Positions 47,501 through 60,400 of a DNA stretch of 64,000 bases are shown here, piece after piece (the first letter of the stretch is position 1; each line of letters opens with the position of its first letter). Source of the stretch: Ostrinia nubilalis. Its lineage: Eukaryota; Arthropoda; Insecta; Lepidoptera; Crambidae. The notes below the pieces were generated by a model that was not told the origin of the DNA, searched no databases, and worked only from the letters and a program-made list of their open reading frames with translations. The translations under genes and the position numbers were made by a program. The stretch spans positions 6,882,001 through 6,946,000 of the forward strand of contig NC_087092.1 in NCBI RefSeq assembly GCF_963855985.1, given 5' to 3'.

Positions 47501-50500
47501 AAAATTTTGACAACAAGTTACACATTACCTTTTTCCAGGATTTCCATTGTTAAATGCACTAGTTTTAAATACAATTTATAAACAAAACTTTATATAAACA
47601 AAGCAATAAACTTAGGACGCGCTGATAGCAACCGTTCTTAGGCTTGCAATCAATGACTTCTGACGCGTAAAAGTATACCAATTTGTTAAGAAACATGTTG
47701 GTACTTCTATATTTTCTTAAACTAGAGGTTTTAAACTACCTATCTGCGTGAATAAAAAAAGATTAATAGACAACTGATTTTTTCGACTTTTGACCTCTGC
47801 CGGGCCCTCTGTGCAGTAGTTTCATTTACGGGAGGAATCCTACTTTAGTTATTATTTTACTTTGTTCCAGGAAAAATATCTGATTTATATTCTCAAATCA
47901 TTATTTTACCATTTTAAATAGATATATTGACAGGTAACGTGATTGGGCGCAAGCGCATGATCAGTACGTCGAACACAGGGGGCGTGTTTGGAGCCGCTTT
48001 AGGGCCTCCATCCACCACTAACAACGCATCGCTTGCCCTACTGTGGGGCGCGACGGGAGAACAGGAGTGGACGCCCGCCCTTACCACAGGTTGGTGTTGC
48101 CATCTTGAAAATGTGTTTTTGTGACGTCAACTAGAAAGTGAACGTGTGAGTGAGGTGTTGATTGGTCGATGAACAGTATTGAAGTTTAAAATAGATTAAA
48201 AACTTTGTAATTATGTTAAAAAATGCTCTGAGATTACATTTATTTATTTTTTATGCATGATAAAAAAATTGCATTATTCAATACTTGTTCATCATTGTTG
48301 AGATTTTGTTTCGAATTACCTGACTATAATAATATCAGACTATAATATCATTCATGTGTGTATGTAAATCATCAACAACCTAACAAATTTCAGTAAATTG
48401 GAGGGGTGATTGGAACATCAAATCATCTACATAACAAGAGTCCATTATGATTGATGTATTTTGGGTTATCAATATTATGTAGCTTTATTGAAATGTGGCA
48501 TATGTTTTTAAATAGCCCGTTTGTCAGCGATGTTAAATGTTCATATCATTTTTAATGTTTCATGGTACCTATCGCCGCATTGATACCGTGCCTCCGATCG
48601 CAACGCGAAGCGAACCGAGCCATAGGTTTGATATATCATTGGATTTGCATCGAGTAGTTACTGCATACAGCCTGAGTGCAAAGACTAGACATCTTGGCGA
48701 TGCTTCGCTGTAGATGGCACTAACACGCATTTAGATGTTCTTATGTCCCCTTATATTGTCACTAAAATTTATGTTATTGTCCAACTAATATTGTGAGGTA
48801 AGTTAAAAATTTATGTTGGTAACATAGCCCTGGAAACATTCATAAGTTATGGACGCTTTAAGCCTTCAAAATTAAAATACATACGTAATAGAAAACAAAA
48901 AAAAAACATTTTTTTGTAATTTTTATTGTGCGATAATATTAACCGCTTGAGTTATCAGTTGTTGACAGCCCTTTTAATAAACTTTACGTTAATTTAAAAT
49001 AAAAAAGTGAAAATAATTATCAAAAATGATTTAGATAGATGTTCAAAGCAATTTCGTTAAGATGTTTAGTCTCAAATAAAACGCACAGGCTTTAAAAGTG
49101 ATTAATACTAGCTATTGGGGACTGTAGTTACAATTTATTGGAAACGCTTCATAGATTACAAAATTCAGGCTAGTTCGATACGAATAGTTAATCGGTTATA
49201 AACAAATATGTGATGCAATCATGCTTATTCAAAAATAATGTTACTCTGGCTGCAAATAATACCATGTTTCTAAAAATATATTTTTAATATCCATGTGTGT
49301 TTGCATGTTTTCCGTGTTTTAATCAGCATGAGCTTTGGCTGTCCAAAATGCTATGGAAATTTTTTTTTTTTCTAATTTTCTTATTATAAAAGACCGATAT
49401 TACGTCCATTTTTCATATGCATCTGCATTATTATTCGATTCTCTCTTGTGATCTTTCGATATATCGATATTTCATTCACTTACACAACATTATTCATTTC
49501 ACAAAATAGATTTGACTTCACAGAAAAGCATGTACTAATATAAACATCCTAAAGTTGAATATTAAAATTGTTCAAAATTAATAAATATGTACCTAGTTGT
49601 TGTAAAAAAAAGAATTCAACCATAGTCAATTTTCGCCAAGTATGGCCATCATTCAGAAGAAACAAAAAATAGATTTGCAAAATTAACATAAATTATTTAT
49701 TTAGGTGTGGACTGGAAATCACTCACGATCCCGGCGTGTTTGCCGATCACGACCGACTATTTCCCCGACAAGCGATCGCTGCAGAATGACTATCTGGTGT
49801 CGGACTACAATCTGTTGCCTGACGACGTTAACGCCGACTTTGCGCAGAACAGAGCAATTTACAAAGAGCCGCTCACTACTATGGAAGTTTTTAAAGAGTT
49901 GGTCTCGCAGAGATTGGCGCAGGTAAATCTTTCGTAGAATCAGTTTTTATAAAAAGTTGATAAACTTGCTAAGGTTCTGTCGCATCTATTTGTGCCGGCT
50001 GTAAAAGAGGTCTTGATGCTATTTTCGTATTTTTAGTCTTTATATTTTGTATTGCGGCCTCAGCATTGAGTTTGATCAATGACCGTGTATCATTTTTATA
50101 ATTAGGGTTCCGTATTATAAATTAGAGACCCCATATCTTACTAAGGGCCTTTTCACACAGAAGTAATGAAATCGCCAGACAAATTGCTACTGTAAGACGC
50201 CTTCCGATGTGTATAGCTTTACTCCTCTGTTTTACTCATCTTATTGCTGAAGTCATCTTTGGAGAAAGTACCAAATATTGGCCTAAAATAAATAAAGATT
50301 AGTGTCCGACCGAATATGGATTTTCAGCCGAAAACGGAAACGAAAACGAAGCTTCGGCTGCAGTCTAATTTTCGGCCGAAAACGAAAACGAAAATGACCT
50401 TCAACTCTCCAATCTGAAATTATGTAAAAACTTTGAAACCGTTAATGTTTTGACCAAAAAAATAATGACGTTTGACAGTTGATTTTGATAAGGATTGATT

Positions 50501-53500
50501 AAAGAAAACCGGCATTAAAACTCAAAAAAAATAATTATGAATTCTTAGTAGAATATTATTTCCGGTGTATATTGAAATATTGGGAAGTGAAGAAGAAATA
50601 AAGGGTGACCAGTGGGAATTTTTCAACTTCAAAAATTATTATTTATTACCAGGTAATGCAAACTGGAGCTTAACAATGCGGATTTAATTTTTTATAGGCA
50701 ATGTCTTATAAATGATGCCCGTTTTACTATAGGCACTCTCACAGCCGGACCCTTACATTCGCAACTATGCGAGAGCAAATCGCGTTAATAATTTTCCTGC
50801 AACTTCACGGCGGATATTTTCATACAGAACCTGAATTATTTAAGGATTGTTTACTGTAAACTTTTGACTTGAGATATCCCCACAAGAAAAAGTCGCATCT
50901 GGTGACCGAGGCGGCTAGGGTGTGTCCCTGTACTTGCTGATCCTCAGTGTCTCCATCGAGGTACTCTCCGTGTGTGGTGAGACACCTTCTTGCTGAAATA
51001 GAGTTACGTAGTTGACCGGGATGCAGTTGCAGTTGTGGTATCAGACATTCATCGATCATTCGACAATACATTTCAAATACTTATTGCTCAACTGCGAACG
51101 GTCTGTAGGCTCCCGACCAGTGACTCATGGCGTATTTCAAATCCGCATTAGACTCTATTTTGAAACAATTAAACTTACTGAAAACTCTTTGGTTTTATTT
51201 GTATTTAATTTTGAACTTGGAAAATTCTAGCTGGACACCCTTTACAACGTAACCTCACTTCACAACTTCAAAAGAGTGTGACAATACCGCGTCTGTTCAA
51301 GTCTGATTGGAACCATGAGTGCACCAGATTCACTCCCGAAGATATCGGAAAGATAAACGTCACCATCTCATTCACGTATTTCTGATATTCGTTTTGACCG
51401 AAGCTTCGGCTGGTTTTTGGCCGAAAACGAAAATATGGCCGAATGTCCATTTTTTGGCCGAAAATGGCCGAAAACGAAAACGAAAACGAATATTCGGTCG
51501 GTCACTAATAAAGATTCATTTTCATTTAAAGAGACTTATCAGCTAGATACACTATTTGGTGGAGCACTAAAAACTTCAGTTAACCCCACAGGGCTTCCAA
51601 CTGATTGTCGGCGTGAACGAAAACGACATGATCGAGTCGAACTGCCCGTCATCGGCGGCCCCCCCGCCGTCTAAAGTGGCCCCCCAGTTGAGCAAACCGG
51701 CCAACGCGGCCCCCACCAAGAGATATCTGCTGTCTATCGGCAGGATATTCCACAAACTGACGCTGGTCGGCTCCACCATCACTGTGACGAGATATAGACC
51801 CAGGTATAAAGTTAAATCATTATTTTTTACAATACACCGGTAAAACGGTTAAAGATTAAAAGCCGTGAAGGTGTGAATATCCGATACAAAAGCATACGAA
51901 TGCAACGATTAGTTACGAATAAATTATAATGTTACAGATTACTGTTACAAATTGTGGCAGTTGTAATAGCTACACTCTTGCAACGACAACTTTTGTTGGC
52001 TAATGTACTCAAATTTTTTTTTAAATGTTAAAATAAAATCATCTTTATGCACTTCTGTAAGATTTAGGTTCTTGTTTCTATTTAAATTGACTGAATAAAA
52101 TGGGTTGCACAAACTTACTTTAACCGTAAGTATACCGGTGTTTTTGATATGGAGTTGACAGATTTTTGACGTTTATTAAAGTTCAAGTAAGAAGATGAAA
52201 CTCGGTCTTACATTTTCAACATATTTTCTCTTTTACAGACACCCATACCCGCCATTCAACATCCACTACCGCTACCGCTTCCACGCGCCGAACCACGACA
52301 CGTACGAAGTGTCGTGGGTCTCGTTCACGACCGAGAAGCTGGAGACCTACAACTGGAACTACATGGATCACTACATCTGCACCAGGGGAGACACAGACTT
52401 CGCCTTAGTCGAGGTGAGTTAGAACAAACTTCATTGCCGAACCACGACACGTACGAAGTGTCGTGGGTCTCGTTCACGACTGAGAAGCTGGAGACCTACA
52501 ACTGGAACTACATGGACCACTACATCTGCACCAGGGGAGACACAGACTTCGCCTTAGTCGAGGTAAGTTAGAACAAACAGCAACGGAACTTTCTAAAAAA
52601 ACATATTTAAAAGGATACTACTGTTGTTTCCTCCGTACCGTATCGTCTTTGTAGCGGGTAGCGGTTCCAAGAAGGGAACGATACGCTATCCCCGGGACTA
52701 CTCAACCTTCACTGGTTGGGTTTCGTTGGAGGCCAAGCTGTAGATCCTGGCAATACAGGAGATGCAGTGGTGATAAATTTTGTTGGGATAAGTCCCGTTT
52801 TTGCTATGGCAGTCTTTTACTGTGAACCACCCCAATAACGTACAAAGCACGACGATCATCACCCTTTTTCATCCTGCCGGTAGCGCATTTTCTTACATAA
52901 CTTTTCAATTCCTATCATTGGAGGTCCGAAAATATTTCTCATACAATTTGATACCATAATGATCATTCTTCATAAAAAATTTAAAACCTACATATTTAAA
53001 AACATAATCATTGATATTCATAATATCACTAATCATACACTTAGTTTTTACTAATATTTGTTTTCATATATTTTTCTATACTAATGATCGAAACTCATAA
53101 TCATTCGAATAAATAACTATAATATTCATAAATGTGATGTATCCTTATATTTGTTTTCATAAATTTATTACTCATAAGTGTATTTATCCATATTATTGAA
53201 AATCATGATGTCTATATTCGTATTAAATCGTATTTTAACATTAAATTAATTTGAAATGGTCCAAAACAGGCAATATTTTGTGCCACAAAACTAACGTGAC
53301 AGAAACGAATCGCTGGAAAACCGACTCCACGTAGTCTTGTCTGCCCTACCCCTAGAGTGTAATTTAAAAGCCGGAGGCGCGGAGGGAGGGCAGCCCTCGC
53401 CCGCTGTAACGAGGCTCAGGCGCCCGGGTGAGCTGGAGCGGCTGAGGCTGGTCGCCGAGGCGCCGAAGGCGCCGATGGCGATCCAAAAAGCCGAAGCTGC

Positions 53501-54422
53501 GGAAGCAAGCGTGGGTGCCTGAGCCTCGTTACGCAAGGGCGGAAGGGCTGCACATCCCGCAGCGCCGGAGACGATCAGATACCAATGCATGCTGCATGCT
53601 CTGCATGCTTATCTACTCTATTAAATTATACAGGGTGTTTCTTGTAAGGTGTCAAGCCGAAGGCAGGTGATAGGTGAGGACTAGAGCTATCGATTTCACC
53701 CCCATGTATGTTCTACGATTTTTCATAGTTTAGAAGTTATCGTTAATTTTGTGATTTTTTCAAATTGTATGACCCAGTAGGCTTTAATTTTTTTTATCTT
53801 TTTTTTGGGTGGACTTTTTTCAGATTTCTTTTTTTTGACAAATTCCCTATTAATTGAAGATTTTTGAAAAAAATAATCAACTTCCTATCTTTGATGCAAG
53901 ATACAAAATTTTTGCTAGAAACATAAAAAATATGCTTTTAGCGGAACATTCTAAAATTTTCAACTTAAAAGTTAAAAAAAAAAAAAGAAATTCCATAGGT
54001 CCAAAATAATTTTAAAAACTGCGCAGTTTTCTGAACTTTCATAATAACACAAAAAAACATGTACTTAATAGGCCATTATTTTCTGTAATCGCTCCACTAA
54101 AGTGGTAAGTCGGAGTTTCCGTTACATGTTTTTGACTTTCTTAGGACTAACTAATTGCAATTCTCTAAGTTTACGTTACGTAGAACACATTTAAAGACAA
54201 TAACTGAACAGAACATTTTTTTATCCACAACGAGGAACCTCTTGCCCTTCATCTGACCTGATGGAAACTGATGGATGATCAGCGAGCTTCACTCGGAATT
54301 CTAAACCACAGAAGAATTGGCTGTCCTAAATAGGTGGCCTTACCACTAGACCACAGTGGTGGTTGTTACTTTACGATTCAATTCGATATACCTACATATT
54401 AGAGTGTGAGAGAAAGGGAAAG

Positions 54423-54486
<64 letters not shown>

Positions 54487-57400
54487 CAAAAATGGGTGTA
54501 ATGATTTAATTTACAGTAAATGTTCCAAATATCCGCCGTTGACCTGAATGCACATTCGACAACGACGCAAAAAAATTATTCGTAAAACCTTCTTCTTCAT
54601 TTTAATTTAGTTTTGTTCTTCAGTCAGCTTTGTCCGCAGTTCATCAATATTTTCATATTCCCTATTGTATACCAGATGAAGGGCAAGAGCTTCCTCGTTG
54701 TGGATAAAAAATGTTCTTTTCAGATATTGTCTCTAAATGTGTTCTACATAACGTAAACTTAAGGGATTGCAAACATTACTTAGTCTTAAGAAAGTCAAAA
54801 ACATGTAACGGAATCTCCAACTTGCCACTTGAGTGGAGCGATTACAGAAAATAATGGCCTATTAAGTACATGTTTTTTTGTGTTATTATGAAAGTTCAGA
54901 AAACTGCGCAGTTTTTAAAATTATTTTGGACCTATGGAAGTTCTTTTTTTTTTCTAACTTTTAAGTTGAAAATTTTAGAATGTTCCGCTAAAAGCATATT
55001 TTTTATGTTTCTAGCAAAAATTTTGTATCTTGCATCAAATATAGGAAGTTGATTATTTTTTTCAAAAATCTGCAATTAATAGGAAATCTGACAAAAAAAA
55101 GAAATCTGAGAAAAGTCGACCCAAAAAAAAGATAAAAAAATTTAAAGCCTACTAGGTCATACAATTTGAAAAATCACAAAATTAACGATAACTTCTAAAC
55201 TATGAAAAATCGTAAAACATACATGGGGGTGAAATCAATAGGTCTAGTCCTCACCTATCACCTGCCTTCGGCTTGACACCTTACAAGAAACACCCTGTAT
55301 ATGATTTTTTTAAAGATACGAGTGTCTGTTATAAAGTAAATTATTCTGAACAACAACATTATGAGTTGAAGTATGTTCTTAGTAACAACATTATTAATTA
55401 AAACAATATGATCAATGAATGTTATGAAAAAAAAAGATCTGAAAATAAAAATTATGTATTTTAAATGGTTCTTAGTAGTAACAGTATTGATAAAAAAATT
55501 ATGATTACTAACTGATAAGAGCTCCGATGGTAGTAATAAAAATGTATGAATAAAAAAAGTATGAAAAATAAAATTATGAAGAGAGATTATTATGAACACA
55601 AATCGGTAGTAAGACAAAGAATAGGATTTAGAATTTTATGTGAGCCAATATAGAACCCATCCTGCCACCTCTCAATAATCAATATGTTATTCCAGGCACT
55701 AAAATACTGGCGATTCCGCACGCTCCTGTTGCCTCTATACAACCCGGCCACAAAACAGATCTTGGAGGACGAGTCGACTCACTGCGACATCTACCCCACG
55801 CCCACCAGGCAGGATCTTGACCACCTGACTGAGGGCTTCCTAAAGATGACCGAGTTGTACTTCAATAAGGTCAAAAGGCCCAACAAGCAGCGGGTGAGTT
55901 GTTTATTGTTATGATAGTGACGTGTGGGTTTCATTTGTGCTAGTTTTGAAATATTTCAAATTATTTTAAATTTTGAAACATTCGTTCAAATTGTATTACA
56001 CACCGGCCTAAACGTGGTTTAACGTTCCTCGATAATGACGTTCTAAGTTAACTCTTGCATGTTTTCTATCCGATTAAACAAAAATATGATACATAACAGA
56101 TTTTCATAAAAACGTACACAAAAAAATTAACAATTCTTAGTATCTTCAATCAAATTATCAGTTACAGAATGTGTACTTTTATTACCGGTAACCAGTTTTA
56201 TAAATGTAACCTTTTTTTCTTCTGTCTTTGTCTGGCCTTATTAACTTCTGTATCGATCGAATCGAATATATCAAATGAAACCCATATCTAATGTAATTGG
56301 TATGTTTTTTTTATCTAGGTTCTATTGACGATTGTAAGTATGAAAAAAATAATTTTCATTATATCAAAATGTGCATCTTATAAAACGTAACATTCATTGA
56401 TGACATTTTGATGTAATTATAATAATGCTCATTATTCGTATTGAAACTTTGCTCAAACGAGATTTTTTTTCAAAATTTTAATTGTCATTGACTGAAAATT
56501 AGTCTTACATTGTTTATATGTATAAATAAATTGTATATACGTATAAATAATAATAGCATGAATATTTATCTGCACATAGAATCTCACGTAGTTACTACAG
56601 CACTGCATGAAACTTTACAGCACATCTATAAAGCAGAAACTACATTACAAGACAATGAGTTTGCCTGCGCTTGAAAATATTAAACTGAATTGTAACTTAC
56701 CTGTTTTGAACTCACAAAGATGGAAACTCAAACATGAAATTAGATTTCACCGCTTTTGAAACGTGGACTGCATGCTGCCAAAACCTATACCGAATTAATG
56801 AAACTAGTTTCTTGAGTAAATAGCAAGTTATGGATGAGTGTACCAATGAAATGTTACATGTATGTGGTATGGGCATGTATGTTTTAATTTATAATTTCGA
56901 ATTTAATTTACTTTTATGTTGCACACAACGTGTTGCCCGTAATTTCCTGTTTGAGTCCGAAGCATGAGATTAACTCGAATAACTTTTAATCGTACACAGA
57001 TCAGACGCGAGTCGAATTGGTATCGGTAGCGTAGGATGTCAACCGCGGAGTTTTTATTGCTCCGCGGTTTAGTTTGTAAGTTAATGAAAAGCCTCGTTTC
57101 GTGGACGCTCAGTATGTGTTATTGGGTGGCCCGGTGTTGGAGGCGACAGAGGTCGAATGGTCAGTCGGTCGGCGGATGTTCGGTCGGTCGGTGGTCGGTC
57201 GGCCAGTTGTTCAGTGATGATGCGTGCAGATGGCGGGCACGGTGGGCGCGGGCGCGGACAACGCGCTAACTCGCCGCCGCCATTCAACTTCGATGCTGAC
57301 TCGGAGCGCCCAGGTACAACTGTTTCCGATGCACTGAATGATAACGGGGAGCTACATGCAATAGAGCTGCGGTTTCGCATAGATATCGCTAATTGTACAT

Positions 57401-60400
57401 AAGTTCGATTTTCAATAGGCATTATTCTGCCTTGTTTGAGGATGAAGAAAAAATAATTTATTTGCAGATTTATTCGATTTTTTGACGATCTTAGAATTGT
57501 AGACGATCTTCACAATTGATATAATTATGTTCAAAGTAAAATTCAATTATGATTGCGGGTTGATCTCGATCTACTCTTACTTTCAATAGATTTTAGTATT
57601 GATAGTAAAATGATACAATCAATTATCAAGATCGTTGGCAGACCAAATCGAATTGCAAGCAGCTCCAGTTGCGTAGACTTGACACTAACATTTTATTTTA
57701 AACATAATAGAGAAAGTATTTACAGTGTAGCTCTAATTTTATTGAAGTTTTGTATTTTTCAGACCAATTTAATAGTTAGTTGTGAGGGAACTTTTAACTT
57801 TTTGATGTCTTTTAAAAATAGTCATAGTTTTGTAAGCATAAGCAGGTGGTATATTTAATATAATACATACTAAATCAATTTATAAAAGGTTGTAAAGGTA
57901 ATTACTAAGGCTAGTTCAAATTTGGTAAGATGTTATTGTTAATTTAATTGGCGATGGGAAATTGTATTTGTATATGAAACTAACATTATGGTGATAGTGT
58001 CACGTCTACGTAGTTATTGTTTAGTGATGTACCTTCCCTCCTCCCTCCACCCTCCCACACTTATCATTTTATACCTCGACCAAATGAGACAGACCATACT
58101 TCGTTCGTACATTCGTCTATGGCATTTGTGGTCATTATCAAGTGTAATAGGTATTCCTGTGTATTATATGTAAGTACATCAGAGCATTTAAATGTTATTA
58201 AAGCATGTACATGACATGTTAACAAAGGAAAATATACCCAGGTCTGCTCGTTTGCTCGTTGACTCGTTCTAATTATAGGTCAAAATTATTATTTTCTGCA
58301 TTACTTTATTTGGCAAAATTATAAGCACTTTGATTCCGTGACACAGGGTCTGTAATCACAGGTATATTAACTAAAATTTGGAGTGGCATATAATACAGAG
58401 CCTACTCTAATAAGTAACAATCTGATATAGATAGTGCCGCCGTACTAATAACAGCTAATATTTAATCGTAATTTTATACATAACAGTGCAACTTTCTTTC
58501 GGGTCTTCAAGAGGTGGATTCTACTTCTGGTTTGCAAATACGTATGTAGTAATACACTATTAGCACTTTACGCCTGAATCGTGATAAGGCTTTTACATAA
58601 TATTAAACTGTAAGACATCCATATCCATTTGTTTAGCAAACTGAAAAAACTTTGCATTGATTATCATGAAGGTCATCAAAGCGATCGCGTTGTACTTCTG
58701 AAATGCGTATATACCTGCACTGCTTATTATAAAATTATGCAATATTATGCACGGAATGCACTTAAATATTACATACACATATTGTTTGCTCGCTTATTCT
58801 GTTAATTTTGTAGATTTTTAATTTTTAATAATTTGTTTTCTGAGAAACTGACCAAATACTAAAAAGTAATAAGTTTAACTCTTATCACTGCGAATTAAAT
58901 TCGTTTTCGTTGAGTATTTTAAGGACAATGTAAAGAGCACACCATTAAAAATCTGCAACTGTGATTCTGGCCCCTAGATAAAGAGGTTCAGTTGACAGTG
59001 GATCAAACAACTAATAAACGACGAATTTAGATGTGCTGACAACTGTACTAACTATTAAACTTAACCCACTTGTTACGGAGTTCACTTTTTCTATCACTTA
59101 CCTTAAATCAGACATGATAAATTTATCTCAAAACAATCGCTCCAAAACTTTATAGTTATTTACGTCAGTGTACTTATAAGACTTGGACAGTACTGCGACA
59201 CACCTCATCTTTCAAATGTTGCACATAAAAATTGTTTACACTACCCACATTAGTAAAAATATTTATGCAAAAACTAGCGTTCTTTTAAAAGAACCGACTT
59301 TACATTGTCCTTCACTATTCGGTCGGTATTTCAGAGGTAGGCCGGTGGTCAGCCGGGCTACGATTCGCGCCATGATACAATCTTATCGACGACAAATGTA
59401 TGGTCTTATCGTGCAAAATCGATAAAAGTGTATCGTGGCGCGTATCCCAGGCCTACAGGTGGTAGCACCGTTGACGTGTTAACGTGAGTGTTGTGCATAG
59501 GGCGGCGTGTCGAGTTCGCCGTTCCGGGAACGCGTGGGCAGCACCCGCCTGCCGGACCGGCCGCGGCTCCGGATCGAGGCCATGTCAGTACCGACGTGTA
59601 CAGTGTTGCCATCAATGTGTTAAACTTATTGCCATATACGTAAAACGTTTTCTTTTGGTAATAGTGTCCTTGGACGTTTCACGCCGAGTAATCTAGACCA
59701 AAATTAAGTAGTCATAATATCTTACTGATTTTTTACTAAAATAAAAACAAATATATTCAAATTGTACTGAAACAAAACCGACAAGTATAGAAAATATCTG
59801 TTTTACGATATACACTCGCACATCTACACATCTCTCAATAAATTCATTTGATTCTTTATAACGTTGATCATTGTCATTCGATTCTATTATCAAGATATGA
59901 AATAGGTAAAGCTTACAAGTTTACAAATTGATGGCATCACCTCTATCTAAATCATTTTGTATGGATGTGCTTCATGATTTGCTATCATTTATTGATTATT
60001 CTTGGCAATTATTATTATCAGGCACATTAAAACTTAATGATTTGGATTTTATATTCATATTGCATGTCAAAGGGGGCTTTTGTGTGGCACGGTGTGCTTT
60101 GCAAATATCAGTTTTACCGCCAATACTTCTAAAACTGATATTATATTCGTTGCATGACATTTCTTTTCACATCACGACATTATCACAACGTTATTATTTA
60201 TTAAGTTTATTAACCTTGTTATTTATATTGAGTTTTTTTAATCTATGTATTTTTTATTTTTCTAATCTCCAATATAGTCAAGTTCTCGTGAATTTGGCTG
60301 ATACCTTTCTTTTTCAAAATTATTGTTGTGTATTTTATTTCTTGGTATCCCTACTTTATGCTGTATGACCGCGGAATGCTTGCCCAGGCCTGCGGGGTTA

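Noticed and set aside
52314..52571. 85-codon frame joining both copies of the duplicated DEPDC5 exon
   Set aside because: It begins in the wrong frame of the real exon, crosses intron sequence and only then enters the correct frame in the copy.
53337..53590. Alanine-rich protein frames on both strands
   Set aside because: They lie in a GC-rich hairpin repeat, and both strands are open only because of composition.
54430..54487. Regulatory Z-DNA element
   Set aside because: It is an ordinary GT/GA microsatellite within a transposon loop, with no link to a promoter.
59928..60368. 146-codon hydrophobic frame in a DEPDC5 intron
   Set aside because: Leu/Phe/Ser bias follows from T-rich DNA; there is no domain, no splice support and no conservation evidence.
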